Assembly: GCF_007655135.1 (NCBI RefSeq)
Contig: NC_045134.1
Span: 27,366,568 to 27,430,567 of the forward strand
DNA length: 64,000 nt
Direction: 5' to 3'
Origin: Punica granatum
Taxonomy: Eukaryota > Streptophyta > Magnoliopsida > Myrtales > Lythraceae
Both the position numbers and the translations under genes were made by a program. The notes under the pieces are model-generated. The model worked only from the letters and a program-made list of their open reading frames with translations, did not search any database and was not told the origin of the DNA. This document shows positions 1 to 11,131 of this stretch, one piece after another (within the stretch, counting starts at the first letter, position 1; each line of letters opens with the position of its first letter).

Positions 1-508
1 AATCCACATATGTTTCTACTAAATTCTAGACTAAATGGTGGTCATATGATTGCGACGTGTGGTTAGCTGATTCCAATATGATTGCTAGAAGATAGTTTGC
101 CAGATTTCAATTTCAGCAATTCCTAAAATTTTCCCTTGTGTTAATAAGAAATATTAGACCTTATATGTGGGCACCTGTCATATGATGGTGCCATCTGGAT
201 TGTCCTTTTAGGTCGCTGTTACTGAAGAGAAGTTTCATCTTCCATATAGATTGATTCTTTTCAAGTCTCATTTCTTGCGGATTAGTACTGATTTTATCCA
301 AATCACTTTGATATGAAAATTGATGACTTTCTGATCCATAGATTGGACAAATAGTTGACAGTACTACTGTTTCAGCTTTAACTTTCGTGTAATCTTATTC
401 TTTGTGCTCTTCAACTGGGAGAGAAAATTATAGCTACGATTCTGGATCTTGTTTGTCTTGGGCTAAATGTCTTACAAGCCTCTTTTTTTTCCATTATTAT
501 TAAATTAG

Positions 509-3500
509 GTTCATAGAGCAAGGCTGAAGGGTGATAAGGATGATGTTGTTGTCAAGGTACTGGCACTTCAGAGAATCTCTCTTGGTTTTCAGCTCATACT
601 TTATACAAAGTTCTAACTTGTGTTTTGTAGAATAGGTACAACATCCAGGAGTTCAGGACCTCATGATGACAGACATCCGCAATTTGCAGGCATTCGCACT
701 ATACATGCAAAAGACAGATATTAAGTTTGATTTGTACTCAGTAACCAGGGAAATGGAGAAGCAGGTCCAGCCATTTCTCTCTGAATGATTATGACAATCT
801 TCATATTCTGAGTTTTTTTTCCTTTTCGAAGATGTGTTAGTTTTCCTCAGCTAATGAGGAAATGATAACTAAGACTCTGACTATTTGATTTAACGGCACT
901 TTTTCTTTGTGAAATGCATGTCTGTGGTCCACAGTTGTCATAATTTCTTCTTGTTCTTGCCTTTTTTCATTTTCCCCGAGGCATGTCCAAACATTATCAG
1001 GTCATTGCAAATGGCATTTTCTATTTGCTTTGTTGTTATAATGTTGTGAAACTCCTTGGTGATGGGATAATTCCCTGTGGCTTAGTACTTGGTCAAAAGA
1101 ATTTCCTTATGGTACCTGACATTCCTTTCAGTTAGTAAGTAACTGATCCTGATTATTTGGTTTCATTTGTTATTGTCAAGATTGGTTACGAGTTTGATTT
1201 CATGAGGGAGGCTGATGCTATGAAAAGAATCGGACGTTTCCTGAAGGATAATAACAAAAAATCTCCTGTTTTAGTGCCACGAGTTATAGGGGACATGGTC
1301 ACCAGGTATGTTGCATTAATTTCATCTAGTTTGTAAAGTCAAGTCTGCTGGCTGTCACTTTCATGATTTGACAATTGGTTGTCGATCTTATACTATATGT
1401 CTTCTACGTGAGAATAACTTTGGGATTTGTAGTTACTACAAACTCTGCTTATAATATAATTGTTATTGCTGAAGTCATTTGATGATATGAGTATGAGAGA
1501 ATTGTGAAAGTTTGGAGCAGTCTCAATTATAGCCTTTGCTCCTTTGTAGAAAGTGAAAAGTTAGCCATCTATAACCTATTTATCATTAAATAACGTTGTT
1601 TTGGTTAAACACTTTCTTCCATGAGTCCTGAGATGAGTCAAATGTCTATTTATTCATGATAAATATACTTGGGGTTCCACATTCCTCATTGTCTCATCTA
1701 ATGAAATCATTTTGCTGTCTGCTTAGGAGGGTATTGGTTATGGAATATATTGATGGAATTCCAATCATGAACCTCGGTGACGAAATTGCAAAAAGAGGGA
1801 TAAACCCCCGTGGTAAGATTGCCGCAGCAGCAAAGCAGTAAGCCCTTACATAATCTCAGATATCATGAATTAAGTCCATTTTGCATCTTTTGTTATTCAT
1901 TGTTCTTTTCTCTTACTGTTCCTCTGCATAGGATAAAATTTAGATCGCATATTCCTCTTGTTGGAGATTCATTTTATGAAAAATTTGGCTTGCTTATTTA
2001 TCACATGAGATGCATGCTATATAGTGGGTGATCAAATTTTTAGTCCCCTTAATTTGAAATTCATTCTTTATGCTTGGTAATGAGCACTATTAGATTAATC
2101 CTTGAAGCTTGAGTTGTTTCAGTTAGATTTTTGATGACCCTTACTTTTGTTTAATGCGCTCTGTTTTACTGTGGGGAGAATTGTGATTTAGCATGCCTTT
2201 AATTTTCTTTGACATCGCAAAAGGTGATTACAATTGCTTGTTGCTCAATGCAGGAACATACTTAGCAGTTTGACAATGGCGTATGGCCAAATGATCCTGA
2301 AGAGTGGTTTCTTCCATGCAGATCCTCACCCTGGAAATATCCTCATATGCAAAGGCTCAGAGGCGAGTCATCCATTAAAAGCTGTTTCTCTCTTGTGATC
2401 CCTCATTTGATTATTCCTCCTCCAACTTTCTTATATATTATGCTGATGATTACAAAGAACAGACATTATTCATTTCTTTCCCCGAATAGTCATTTCTCTC
2501 AAGACAAAAATGGTGTAAGAACTCAAACCTTATTTCAAGATAAAATTAATGATGTTGATTTTTGAAATTTCACCAAATACAGGTGGCTTTGCTAGACTAT
2601 GGGCAAGTGAAAGATCTCCCAGATGCTCTGAGGCTTGGATACGCGAATCTTGTTGTTGCTATTGCAGATAAAGACCCTAAAAGAGCATCAGAGAGCTATA
2701 GGTACTAAAGCCTTTTCCTTTTCCCAAAAGTTTTGCATAACAGCTAATGTTATTAGTGAAAAGATATGAGTCACAGAGGATTACTTGTTTTTCTCTTAGT
2801 TCTGGCTCCCTATGTTCATGCAACCACCCTAAAATGGAATAGGCTACATAAATTCTTAGCCTCGTGCCAAGAAATTAATGGAGTCTATTTGGATACTTAT
2901 TGGGGCTTTTTATTATTATATGTCCCTTAATCTTGCTGTGCATATAACTTTTCTCCATTATCATTTAGGGAGCTTGGGATAGATACTTTAAGTAAATGTG
3001 AAAATGAAGGAGAGGAATTATTTAGGTTGGCCGAGACAATGTTTGATACGAAGCTGCCTCCTGGAGTTACGGCGCTGCAACCGTTCTCCGAGGAATCTTC
3101 AATAAAAAAGATTGCTGTTCAGGTAAGTGTTAATGCTATGGAGTATCCTCCCTATACCTGTGGTTTTATATTCAAACTTGAATGGATGGTTTGCTTGATG
3201 AGTGGATTACTCGTGGTTGACTAGCAAATTGAAAATCTATTAAATTGCTTCTTGCGCAATACTGAGTTTCCTTTTAGCGATGTCGAGTTCCCTAATTCGG
3301 CTTTGGCGATTATAGGCTTTTCCCGAGGAGCTATTTTCTGTTCTTCGAACTGTGCATCTGTTAAGAGGTCTCAGTGTCGGTCTCGGAATTAATTACTCTT
3401 GCGCTGAACAATGGCGGCCCATTGCAGAAGAGGCGTTGTATGCTGCCGGGAGATTAAAAAGTAAACTATCCCAACTGGAAAGTAGATTTTGGATCTACCG

Positions 3501-3609
3501 AGAAGATATCATTTTGTTACTGAGCGGGGTTTTTGTTGTCGCAGGCAAAGATGTTAAACCTCGACCTCGCAGACGAAATCTAGTCAGAAGATTATTTAGG
3601 AGACAATGA
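509..3609 (+). CDS. ABC1/UbiB-family atypical kinase, 3' part (5' end outside window)
   Basis: Nine exons can be joined in frame: 509-556, 636-764, 1181-1305, 1727-1837, 2254-2362, 2583-2701, 2969-3122, 3316-3460 and 3545-3609 (stop TAA/TGA at the end). The protein carries the hallmarks of the ABC1 (ADCK/UbiB) kinase fold: the VVVKVQHPGV stretch with the ATP-binding lysine, an ExDFxxEA segment (YEFDFMREADAM), hinge-like VLVMEYIDG, the catalytic loop HADPHPGN and a DYGQ motif replacing DFG. The tail is strongly basic (RPRRRNLVRRLFRRQ). Plant members act in plastids or mitochondria in quinone and lipid metabolism; which one this is cannot be decided because the N-terminus with the KxGQ motif and targeting peptide lies before base 1. 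The intron after base 2362 needs a GC donor. The first 508 bases look intronic. Confidence 0.9.
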
Positions 3610-4345
3610 TCCGACCAGAGGACGGAACAGACCTAGAAGTGCTAGTTTTTCGGATTATTATTTATTTTGTTAGTATCTTGATTGATTCTCTTATTCCTAT
3701 CCTATGATATAAAAGAGGGAGCAAGAAAAAAAAAGACTGGAAGATGATAGAAATCGTTCTGTTTAGTCATTATCTTCTGTAAAATTAATCAAGTATTTTG
3801 TTGAACCTTCGAAATTAAATTTTGGTGATTTTAGTTACGGCTTTAACCGCAATTCTTCGGCGATACTACCTCATGCATCCATACCTTCTGCTTATATATG
3901 GACACGACTTTCGAATAGAGATTGTGATCAGTCCTTTCGGCTCTTTTACTGTAAGAGTTAGGTTCGTGTACCAAATCACAGGTCGGTTGCGCAAAGTAAA
4001 TGCTTGAAGGATCTGTTGAGGAATTATCCAAACAATCGATACGTATTGTTGTATGTGCCCGGACGAGATTCAACTCACAATCCCCTTCAATCTACTTCCC
4101 TTCTGGATGCAATTACTCGAACTGAGGTTTATAATGTCTCAATACATCAATTTATTATAGTAAACAATTCAGACTCCCCGGGTTTGAGTGATGAGAGATT
4201 GCCATTCGTTTTATAAGAGGTTATCATATCAAATTTTTCAGCATTTCCTTGGTTTTTGGTTAAATATCTCTTTACTCGCCGTTGTTAACGCAATACATAC
4301 ATGAAGAGTAAATAATGAAATTAATAAGTCATATTTATTCTCCAA

Positions 4346-4380
4346 CCAGGTGCGACCCCTCGCGTTGCCGCGGGTCGGAA
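4346..4380 (-). mobile_element. Probable Helitron 3' terminus (minus strand)
   Basis: Read on the minus strand, a GC-rich hairpin (arms GACCC / GGGTC, enlarged by CGCGG/CGCG pairing) is followed a few bases later by CTGG and then T. This matches the Helitron 3' signature of a hairpin shortly before CTRR at an A/T insertion site. The matching 5' TC end, expected at a higher coordinate, could not be located, so element length is unknown. Confidence 0.45.
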
Positions 4381-4650
4381 TTTTTTTAATTTTTTTTATT
4401 CATCTTAATGGTTTGTGTAATAATCAATAAAGTGTATAACTGAAACTAATAATAAATCTACTTATTTATAAAAATTATGAATTTTATTTTTAAAAAAAGC
4501 ATAGGAAAAGATTTTGCACTCACAAACTAGAATTTGAAACATAATATTATATATATCGTAATTGATATATCTAGCGCCTCTTGAACGAAATTTCTTTTGA
4601 TTTTTCTAAATAAAAGTATTACGTGGAAATAATTCAATTATAATGATAAA

Positions 4651-4845
4651 ATTATTTGACATAACGCGTCGACCGCATTACGTTGTATCTTATTCGGGTC
4701 AGATTTGAAAACACTAAAATATATGCAATTTTTAGATCTAATGATCAGATTATTTAACGTAATGCATCGATCGAATTGCGTGGAACTTTATTGGGGTCGG
4801 ATCTAAAAACGCGAAAAAGACGTAATGCGTCGATATTACGGTCGG
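4651..4845 (+). repeat. Degenerate 98-bp direct repeat, two units
   Basis: The segment starting ATTATTTGACATAACGCGTC at 4651 recurs, diverged, at 4749 as ATTATTTAACGTAATGCATC. Similarity continues through GGGTC(A/G)GAT(T/C)TGAAAA and similar blocks. The period is 98 bases, the second unit fading into a third partial GCGTCGATATTACGGTCGGA. Confidence 0.6.
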
Positions 4846-5030
4846 ATTTTTGGTCAATCACATTATGCGTATCCTCCACGCAGCATCTCCATGCAATAAT
4901 TTCAAAGGCCGCAATGCACTTGCATATGCATCTTCTTCTTTTTTTATTTTTTATTTTTAAATGCATGTATCGATTAATTATGTCATTAACTTCTGTGGGA
5001 AGGCGCGGTTCCTCTTCTTATCTTTTACCC

Positions 5031-5038
5031 TATAAAAG
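5031..5038 (+). promoter_or_regulatory. TATA box of the F-box gene
   Basis: TATAAAAG lies 153 bases before the F-box start codon, predicting a leader of about 120-130 bases that includes an (AT)n run at 5119-5142. Confidence 0.55.
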
Positions 5039-5190
5039 AAGAACTTCTATGGGAAGGTCTATTGGGTTTCTCTACTTAATTCGGTTATTCATAAATTTTC
5101 ATGATCTCCCCCTCTTTTACATATATATATATATATATATATCTGGCACTTCTCTGGTTTCTTCTCACAGCACACTGCTAGTTCGATAAG

Positions 5191-6703
5191 ATGGCTGCTA
5201 ACGAGGGAGTGATGTCAGATTGGTTAAGCAGTTTACCCGACGAGGTTCTTCATCGGATCCTGTCTATGCTTCCTCTGAAAGATGCCGTAAGGACGAGCGT
5301 GCTATCGAAGAGGTGGGAGCGCCTTTGGGAGTCCGTCACTACCATGTCGGTAAACGAGACGAGGTTCTCCCATAGGTTGCAATTCATGGACTTTGTGGAT
5401 AGAGCTCTGCTTCTCCGGGACTCGTCGCCCTTGGAGAAGTTCTCCATGCTCTGCTCCGTAGGACATGATGTTGCTCGTATCAATCAATGGATCGACCTCG
5501 TGGCAGATTGCGGCGTCCAAGAGCTCTCCCTGCTCTTCACGAAAGTCCAACGACAGCATGTACTGCCGCGGGGCTTATTTGAGAGCGAAAAGCTGGTGAA
5601 GCTTCTCCTGCAAACAAAGTGCATTCTGCGGGCTCCGCCTTCCGTCAATCTTCCGTGTCTCAAGGACATGACCCTGAGCTTTCTCATATTCGAGGACGAG
5701 GAGTCGACTCGGAAATTGTTCTCTCTTCCGACACTGGAGAAGCTCTGTCTCTACCGATGCAACTGGACTCACCTCCAGGCTGTGAGCATTTCGGCTCCAA
5801 AGCTGCAAAAACTGTCCATACATGAGGGGGAGTATCACGAACGTTACGACCGTCGCGGCAGGGTTGTGATTGATGCGCCTTGTCTCAAGTCATTCTCTTA
5901 CCGGGGCAAATTCATTGACAAATATGTCATGTCGGACTCACCCGGGCTTGTTGAGGCCGATGTTCGTTTCTTGGACTTTTGGCCAGATGAACGAAACGGA
6001 AATATGTGCCTGCTCTTCAGGGGCCTGCGTGCAGTGAAGAGCCTAACTCTAGACGCTCCATTCCTCTCGGTAAAGTATCGAGCTACGTTTAATCAAGCTT
6101 TATTCACTTACAATTCGCGTGTTATTTTCCAGTTTGCTATCTTGGATGGTGAACTCTTTTCTTGCTCTGTTGCCAGGATCCGGCTCATGAAGATTATTTC
6201 CACAGGACATTTCCGGTTCTCGGCAATGCAACCGCATTGAACTTGGGGGATAAGATAGACATCAAGCTACTCCCGGTGCTACTAAGCAAATTCCCGCACC
6301 TCCAGATATTCGACATTGCTGCAGTAACGATTTTTTTTTTTCTCCCCCTCTTTTGGTTTGACACAGAGAAGCGAATTTTGACAAGAAGCTGATGTATAGT
6401 ACATATATGGTGCAGGAACTCAATGTGCTTGAAGATCGGGAAGTATCTCGTGTAGTGAACCGTATGAGGTCCTACCAAATGCCGCATCTGAAGAAGATTT
6501 TTGTTCGCCATTTTAAGCCGACCAAGTCAGATCTTCGTATCGCGATACTGCTACTCGGGGTCAGCGATGTTCTGGAGGAAATAGTTTTACATTATGCGGA
6601 GCCACATCGCAATGAACTGTCGGTGAGGGCGAATGACCTTCTCCTACACTTGATGGAGCTCCCTAGGGACCCTAAGCATTGCAAAGTCCATTTAATCCTC
6701 TAG
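5191..6703 (+). CDS. F-box/FBD/LRR-repeat protein
   Basis: Three exons, 5191-6069, 6177-6323 and 6416-6703, join in phase 0 to give 437 residues. Residues about 12-50 form an F-box (LSSLPDEVLHRILSMLPLKD, then RTSVLSKRWERLW). The middle carries irregular leucine-rich segments such as LFSLPTLEKLCLYRCNW. The C-terminal part (HLKKIFVRHFKPTKSDL onward) resembles an FBD domain. By family knowledge such proteins are substrate adaptors of SCF E3 ubiquitin ligases that bind SKP1/ASK through the F-box; the target is unknown. F-box/FBD genes multiply rapidly in eudicots, so an orthologue cannot be assigned. The start is the first ATG after the TATA box and gives a full F-box. No frame disruption is seen. 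Confidence 0.9.
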
Positions 6704-6828
6704 CCAACTAGCTCGATCCATCTGCGGTGCGCCATAGTGTTAGTCGAATGTGGGAATGATATATTTGATTAGTTCTTGCTGCTGATAATTAAGGATTTGA
6801 CCGTTTTGGTTTGTTCTGGTAATTAAAG

Positions 6829-7086
6829 TGCGTTTGGATTTAAAGTTGAGTTGAGTTTTGGTTTTAATTGGTTTGTAATGATTGTTTTGTTGAATTATGA
6901 GAAAAAAATGTGAAAAAGTAATGGATAGTTGAGAGAAAGTAATGAATAATTGAAATAATTTAGTATTAAAAATTGAATTAAATTATTAAAAAAATTTTAA
7001 AAATTTAAAAAGTAATGATTGTGTTGTTAAATTGAAGATAAGTGGAGTTGAGTTGAGTTGAAAATTTTTTAAAAAACAAATACACC
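6829..7086 (+). mobile_element. Tourist-like MITE, family A copy 1
   Basis: The element begins GTGCGTTTGGATTT and ends with CAAATACACCC, an imperfect inverted repeat, and it is flanked by TAA on both sides. The interior is AT-rich with GAGTTGAGTTGAG motifs at both ends and has no coding capacity. Relatives occur at 29361-29610, 31680-31830 and 44056-44213. Confidence 0.6.
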
Positions 7087-7410
7087 CTAAACATTTGAAT
7101 AGTTTTCGTTTATGCGATGTCCATAAACTTTTACCGATCTATATGCTCTTCGGCGTTTTTCTTTCGTCCCTTCTCCTTTCATTTGACGGGCATTTTTTTT
7201 TTTTCCGGGATCGAAAGAGCTGGGGACGCGGCCAAGGTATATGATTTAGGCCAGCCCATAGGAAAGTAAAATCTCGATGGCCTGAAGCAAATAAGGCCCC
7301 CAGTTACTAGCATTTATCGATTACATATGATCTACTCACACGTGCAGGAGTGCTAGTATGACTACCATAAAACTTATTTATACGAGATCGCTCAATCCGT
7401 CTATTTATAG

Positions 7411-7755
7411 TTTTTTTTTTCTCAGCAATCAATGATTGTCCATTCATATAATAAAAATGAGTACAAGGTAAAATGTTCAAAAAAAATATTACAATGACAG
7501 AAACAGTACAATAGATTCACCTAGATCTCTGCAAAGGAAAAGATGTGATATGAGCAAATCCAATGAGAACAAATACAGTTGCAAAAAAACCTTTCAGATG
7601 TTGTACGTCTAATCCCAGCCCCTTGGAACTAAACTCTATATGGAGCCAGTCAATGCCAGAAACCGGAGCCAAGTTTAATCCATATAAAGCTGTTATTATA
7701 AGAAAACAAATAAGCAGAGCCAAGAGGGGTCTTGAATCGGTATTCGACGCATGAA
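7411..7755 (-). pseudogene. Possible processed retrocopy of a membrane-protein C-terminus
   Basis: On the minus strand an open frame of about 80 codons (ending at 7517) reads like a membrane protein: hydrophobic LLALLICFLIITALYGL, a soluble SGIDWLHIEFSSKGL segment, then hydrophobic FFATVFVLIGFAH. Downstream on the same strand, after about 95 bases of 3'-UTR-like sequence, lies an A10 tract (T10 at 7411-7420). A coding 3' end followed by a poly-A suggests a reverse-transcribed mRNA fragment. I do not recognise the parent gene. It lacks an obvious start and promoter. Confidence 0.35.
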
Positions 7756-8238
7756 CCTTCTAATCAATCAATCAAGGTTGTTTTCAACATAATCCCTAAA
7801 CAGTCAAATCAGAATAGCTTAATTTAATGATCGGTTCAAACCGGAGAACATCTATCTAGACAATCAAATCAACAACCTAGGCTATTTTGATCGGTTCACA
7901 TTAGCAACTATTTTGGGTAGCCGAGACCTACTGTGAATCAACGAAAAAAAAAAAGGCAATGCCACAAAAGGTTAGTTTTTTGTGAGCGAATGGTAGGATT
8001 ATTCATACCATTGTTATCATAATCGAACCCAACCGATCGGTTCAATCGGGGAATCGAAATCTTGATTGGTCTGATTCAGTAATTGGAACCTATACGCATA
8101 GTTAAACCCATGGACTCATAGAACCGGTCGATTTCTTCTAATTTTTTTCTTTTTTTTTAAATAGAATAAGTGAAAATGAAATTGACCTTGGGAGGATTGA
8201 ACTGCTAACCAGTGACACCCAAAAGAGAGAAATGCTTA

Positions 8239-8470
8239 TGCTGTGTTTGGTTTCATAGTAGGATTTTAAAATCAGATTTTGATTTTGAAAAAGAGTGGTA
8301 TAAATAGAACCCACCATTTGACTTTGTATGAATTATTTTATTTTGTTGTGAAAAAAAGTTGTATAAATGGGGCCCACTCTTTGAATTTGTATGAATTATT
8401 TTGTTTTGTTGTGGATAAAATTAAGTTAGAATTGTAATTCTAAAATTTTATCCACAAACCAAACAAGCCC
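8239..8470 (+). mobile_element. Tourist-like MITE, family B copy 1
   Basis: Terminal inverted repeats TGCTGTGTTTGGTTT / AAACCAAACAAGCCC bound 232 bases, flanked by a TTA duplication (8236-8238 and 8471-8473). The inside has the block GATTTTGATTTTGAAAAAGA and two copies of a TTTGTATGAATTATTTT unit. Two further copies are at 53116-53353 and 53574-53730. Confidence 0.75.
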
Positions 8471-9524
8471 TTAACTTGCTAACCACTCCATTATCACTTC
8501 GTTTGCGTCTTAAATGTAGATTTTTATTGATTTTTTAGTAAACCCAAATTATTTTAACTTAACATATTTATTATAATTCATTTAAACATGCGATTCGTCC
8601 CATTGAATCCAGGTTCAACCCAAAAAATTCGGAATCCAAGGCTCGATCAGTTCAACGTCCGGTCTGGTTCTGATAACACTGATTCAGACTAATATTGTAA
8701 ACCTTTGATGTGAAAGTCGTGGATGCTATCACGGGGATGGCAAGAAGCCGCAAATTAGGGCTGCTATCGAAGGGATGGCGAGAAGTCACAGATAAGAAGC
8801 CAATCGGACAAAGGGTGGATGGAGAAAGTTGTCTCTACTGAGCCACCATCATTTTTAGTAGTGTGGAGTGTGCTGCAGCATGCCGATACTGCTGAAGAAG
8901 TTAGGGAGCCACCACACTGTCTTACATTTTGGGTCTGAGTCACTAAAAATGGGTCAGGCGTGACCCTCGATTGGGAGGGGAAGCCACCACCACACGTGCC
9001 TAAGGGTGACCTAGAGGAGGAGGGGAGGGCCCCTATGACCATCGCGATGCCATCATCACCATCTCCATTGTGAACTGACCATGCCACCTCTAACCCAACT
9101 CGTGGAGATTAACCGACCCCGAACCCAGTTGAAGCTGAGACAATTCGAACCCGTTAGATCCCCGACCCACACCCAGTAAAAAGCTAACCCGACCTTTGGA
9201 AGATGCCGTATAGTATTGGGGGTTTGCTCGGACAAATAGATCGAGGTAGAGAGAAGGAGGGATAGAGAGGGGAAGATTTTAATTGAATTGGTTATTTATA
9301 GGTTTTTCTCCGAACCGTAATCCCGAAAAACAGATAATGGGCTTTCATTGGGTTGGCCTGTCCCGGCCCATAAAGCAACGAGGAAGCTTCTAGTGTACGG
9401 TTTCGAGTTCCGGACGCTGGCATAGAAAACTCGAGTTGATTTCCCGCTCTCCTCATTTCATTTGCCGCCGGGGGAGCCGATAGACAGTTACCCAAAATCT
9501 CAATCTCAAACCTCATTCTTCACT

Positions 9525-9526
<2 letters not shown>

Positions 9527-9556
<30 letters not shown>
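9527..9556 (+). repeat. (AG)15 run directly before a start codon
   Basis: Thirty bases of uninterrupted AG repeat end at the base before the ATG at 9557. GA-rich 5' leaders are common in plants and may bind GAGA factors of the BBR/BPC type. Confidence 0.9.
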
Positions 9557-9559
<3 letters not shown>

Positions 9560-10638
9560 TTTGGGAGAGTGAGAGCGCCGTCTTCTTCGCCAGACGAGCT
9601 GGAGAGACACACGGCGAAGCTTCTCAAGCACGATTCTCTCTCCATCTACGGTAACTCTCTCTCTCTCTTCTCTCTCTGTGCATCTGTGTGTGCCTGTAAA
9701 TTCATGGCCCTTCTGTGTGTATATGTCAATTTGTTCAACGTCGGAGGGATATATTGTTTCGCAATTTGGTCAAATCTGGTGTCCAGCTTGTTCTGCTCGT
9801 TCAATATTGTTAATCGACATTTCTACAGTCAGATCCCCTCTTGTGCTATCCCGTGATATTGATCAATCTTTTCTTATGGATGATGGATCTTAGATCAGCA
9901 TGTCCTTTTGTTCCATTCGTGGAGCGTGCTCACGAGTTCCCAGAGCCTATGCATTGCTATCGCATCGTTTGATGCGGCTTTACTCTCGGAATTTATGTTT
10001 CTAGGCAAAGCATTGGTTTTCCGGAGTGAGCCGAGCTTCAGTAGATGAACTTTTTATGGCCGAATCTTGTTAGTGGTGTTTGATGTCAATTTTCCAATTT
10101 AGCCATCTTTCTGCTTCATCCTTCCCATCTTCCCATCTTGTTATCGCCGTGTCTTTTATTTACTCTGAGCTATAGTCCATAGGAAGCTGCTAAAACCCAT
10201 AAATTCCATTTTCTATCCTATGCAGAGTCTACCCTGCTAAAGCTCAGAATAGGTTGTCAACATGCCAACGATACACCTCCTGAGGAAATGCAGACGGAAA
10301 ATGACGGAAAGGACATGGAAGCCGATAGCAATCCCATATTTACATGTCCCAGAGCCATAGTATCTCCCCAGGGCTCAATGACTGTAGATGATGGTGCTGG
10401 TTCTTGTGCAGATAACTTATCTAGATCTAGTAGCGGCAGGGCGATGTCAATTCACCATCTGTTTTCTAGATACAAGGGTTCCAAAGCTACATCATTAATC
10501 CATGACCAGATGATGACTACAGAGAATAATCGTTCTCCAAGTATTCCTCCGAATTCGGGAAACAATTCGTGTCTCAGTAACATGGACCAGCACTTGGATA
10601 CCGACCGTATCAGCTCAATAATTGTTGGTAGTGTGTAG
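9557..10638 (+). CDS. Uncharacterised plant small protein, two exons
   Basis: Exons 9557-9650 and 10226-10638 join across a GT..AG intron (codon G|AG) to give 168 residues. The N-terminus (MFGRVRAPSSSPDELERHT, then AKLLKHDSLSIYESTLLKL) is probably helical and looks like the conserved part. The rest is polar and low in hydrophobics, with many Ser, Asn and Asp, so probably disordered. No signal peptide, membrane span or known domain is seen. I do not recognise a function. Support for a real gene comes from the clean splice signals, the same frame on both sides, a GA-rich leader and a 3' region before the duplication that begins near 10668. Confidence 0.7.
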
Positions 10639-11131
10639 CTTCTCTGTTCGTGTGATCTTCTTGGTCCAGATAATCTAAATTTTTTCGCTTGTCAGTTGAT
10701 ACTGTGATGTATCCCATTGTACCGAAGCCCTCCTAAGATTGGGCCAACATATAAATGTCAATTCCGATTGCATTCGTAAAGCTGTTCAACTTATATTATC
10801 ACAACCCACAAGGTTTTTGCTTGATTAATTTTCACATTGTTCTTTGTAATTTTTGAAAGACAACGATAAGGTAAAACAATTGATCCAACAGTCCAACCTA
10901 ATACAGTTCATGCGATAAGTAAAACACAAATAATCCCATAAAGAGGAAATTTCCCAAAGTTTAGCCTCTCACAGTACAGGTGAAACCTGGGCTTATGCAC
11001 CGTCTTAGAATAAATGGAAATATTAATCCAAGGAGAATATAAGACAAGATTAACACCATTCGACACTTGAAGATACGTATGCTCATAGAGTTTTCAAAAT
11101 TGCAGTCCGTTGAACTTGGAGTTTTGAATCA

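Larger units (their letters stand above)
3610..5030. other. Intergenic stretch with repeat relics
   Basis: The stretch between the ABC1 kinase stop codon and the F-box promoter has no convincing gene. It starts with the kinase 3' UTR. It holds a GC-rich hairpin near 4352-4378 that looks like a minus-strand Helitron terminus, and a degenerate two-copy direct repeat around 4651-4845. Short open frames around 3822-4216 show no recognisable protein. Confidence 0.6.
6704..9526. other. Intergenic region with MITEs and a retrocopy relic
   Basis: About 2.8 kb without an intact gene. It contains a Tourist-like MITE (6829-7086), a possible retrocopy fragment on the minus strand (7411-7755), stretches rich in GGTTC/GAACC words of likely transposon origin (7840-8120, 8590-8690), a second MITE family (8239-8470), and a 38-bp imperfect tandem repeat at about 8724-8800. 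Confidence 0.6.

Noticed and set aside
3822..4216. Overlapping 60-76 codon frames on both strands after the ABC1 kinase gene
   Set aside because: No splice context, no similarity recognised, both strands equally open.
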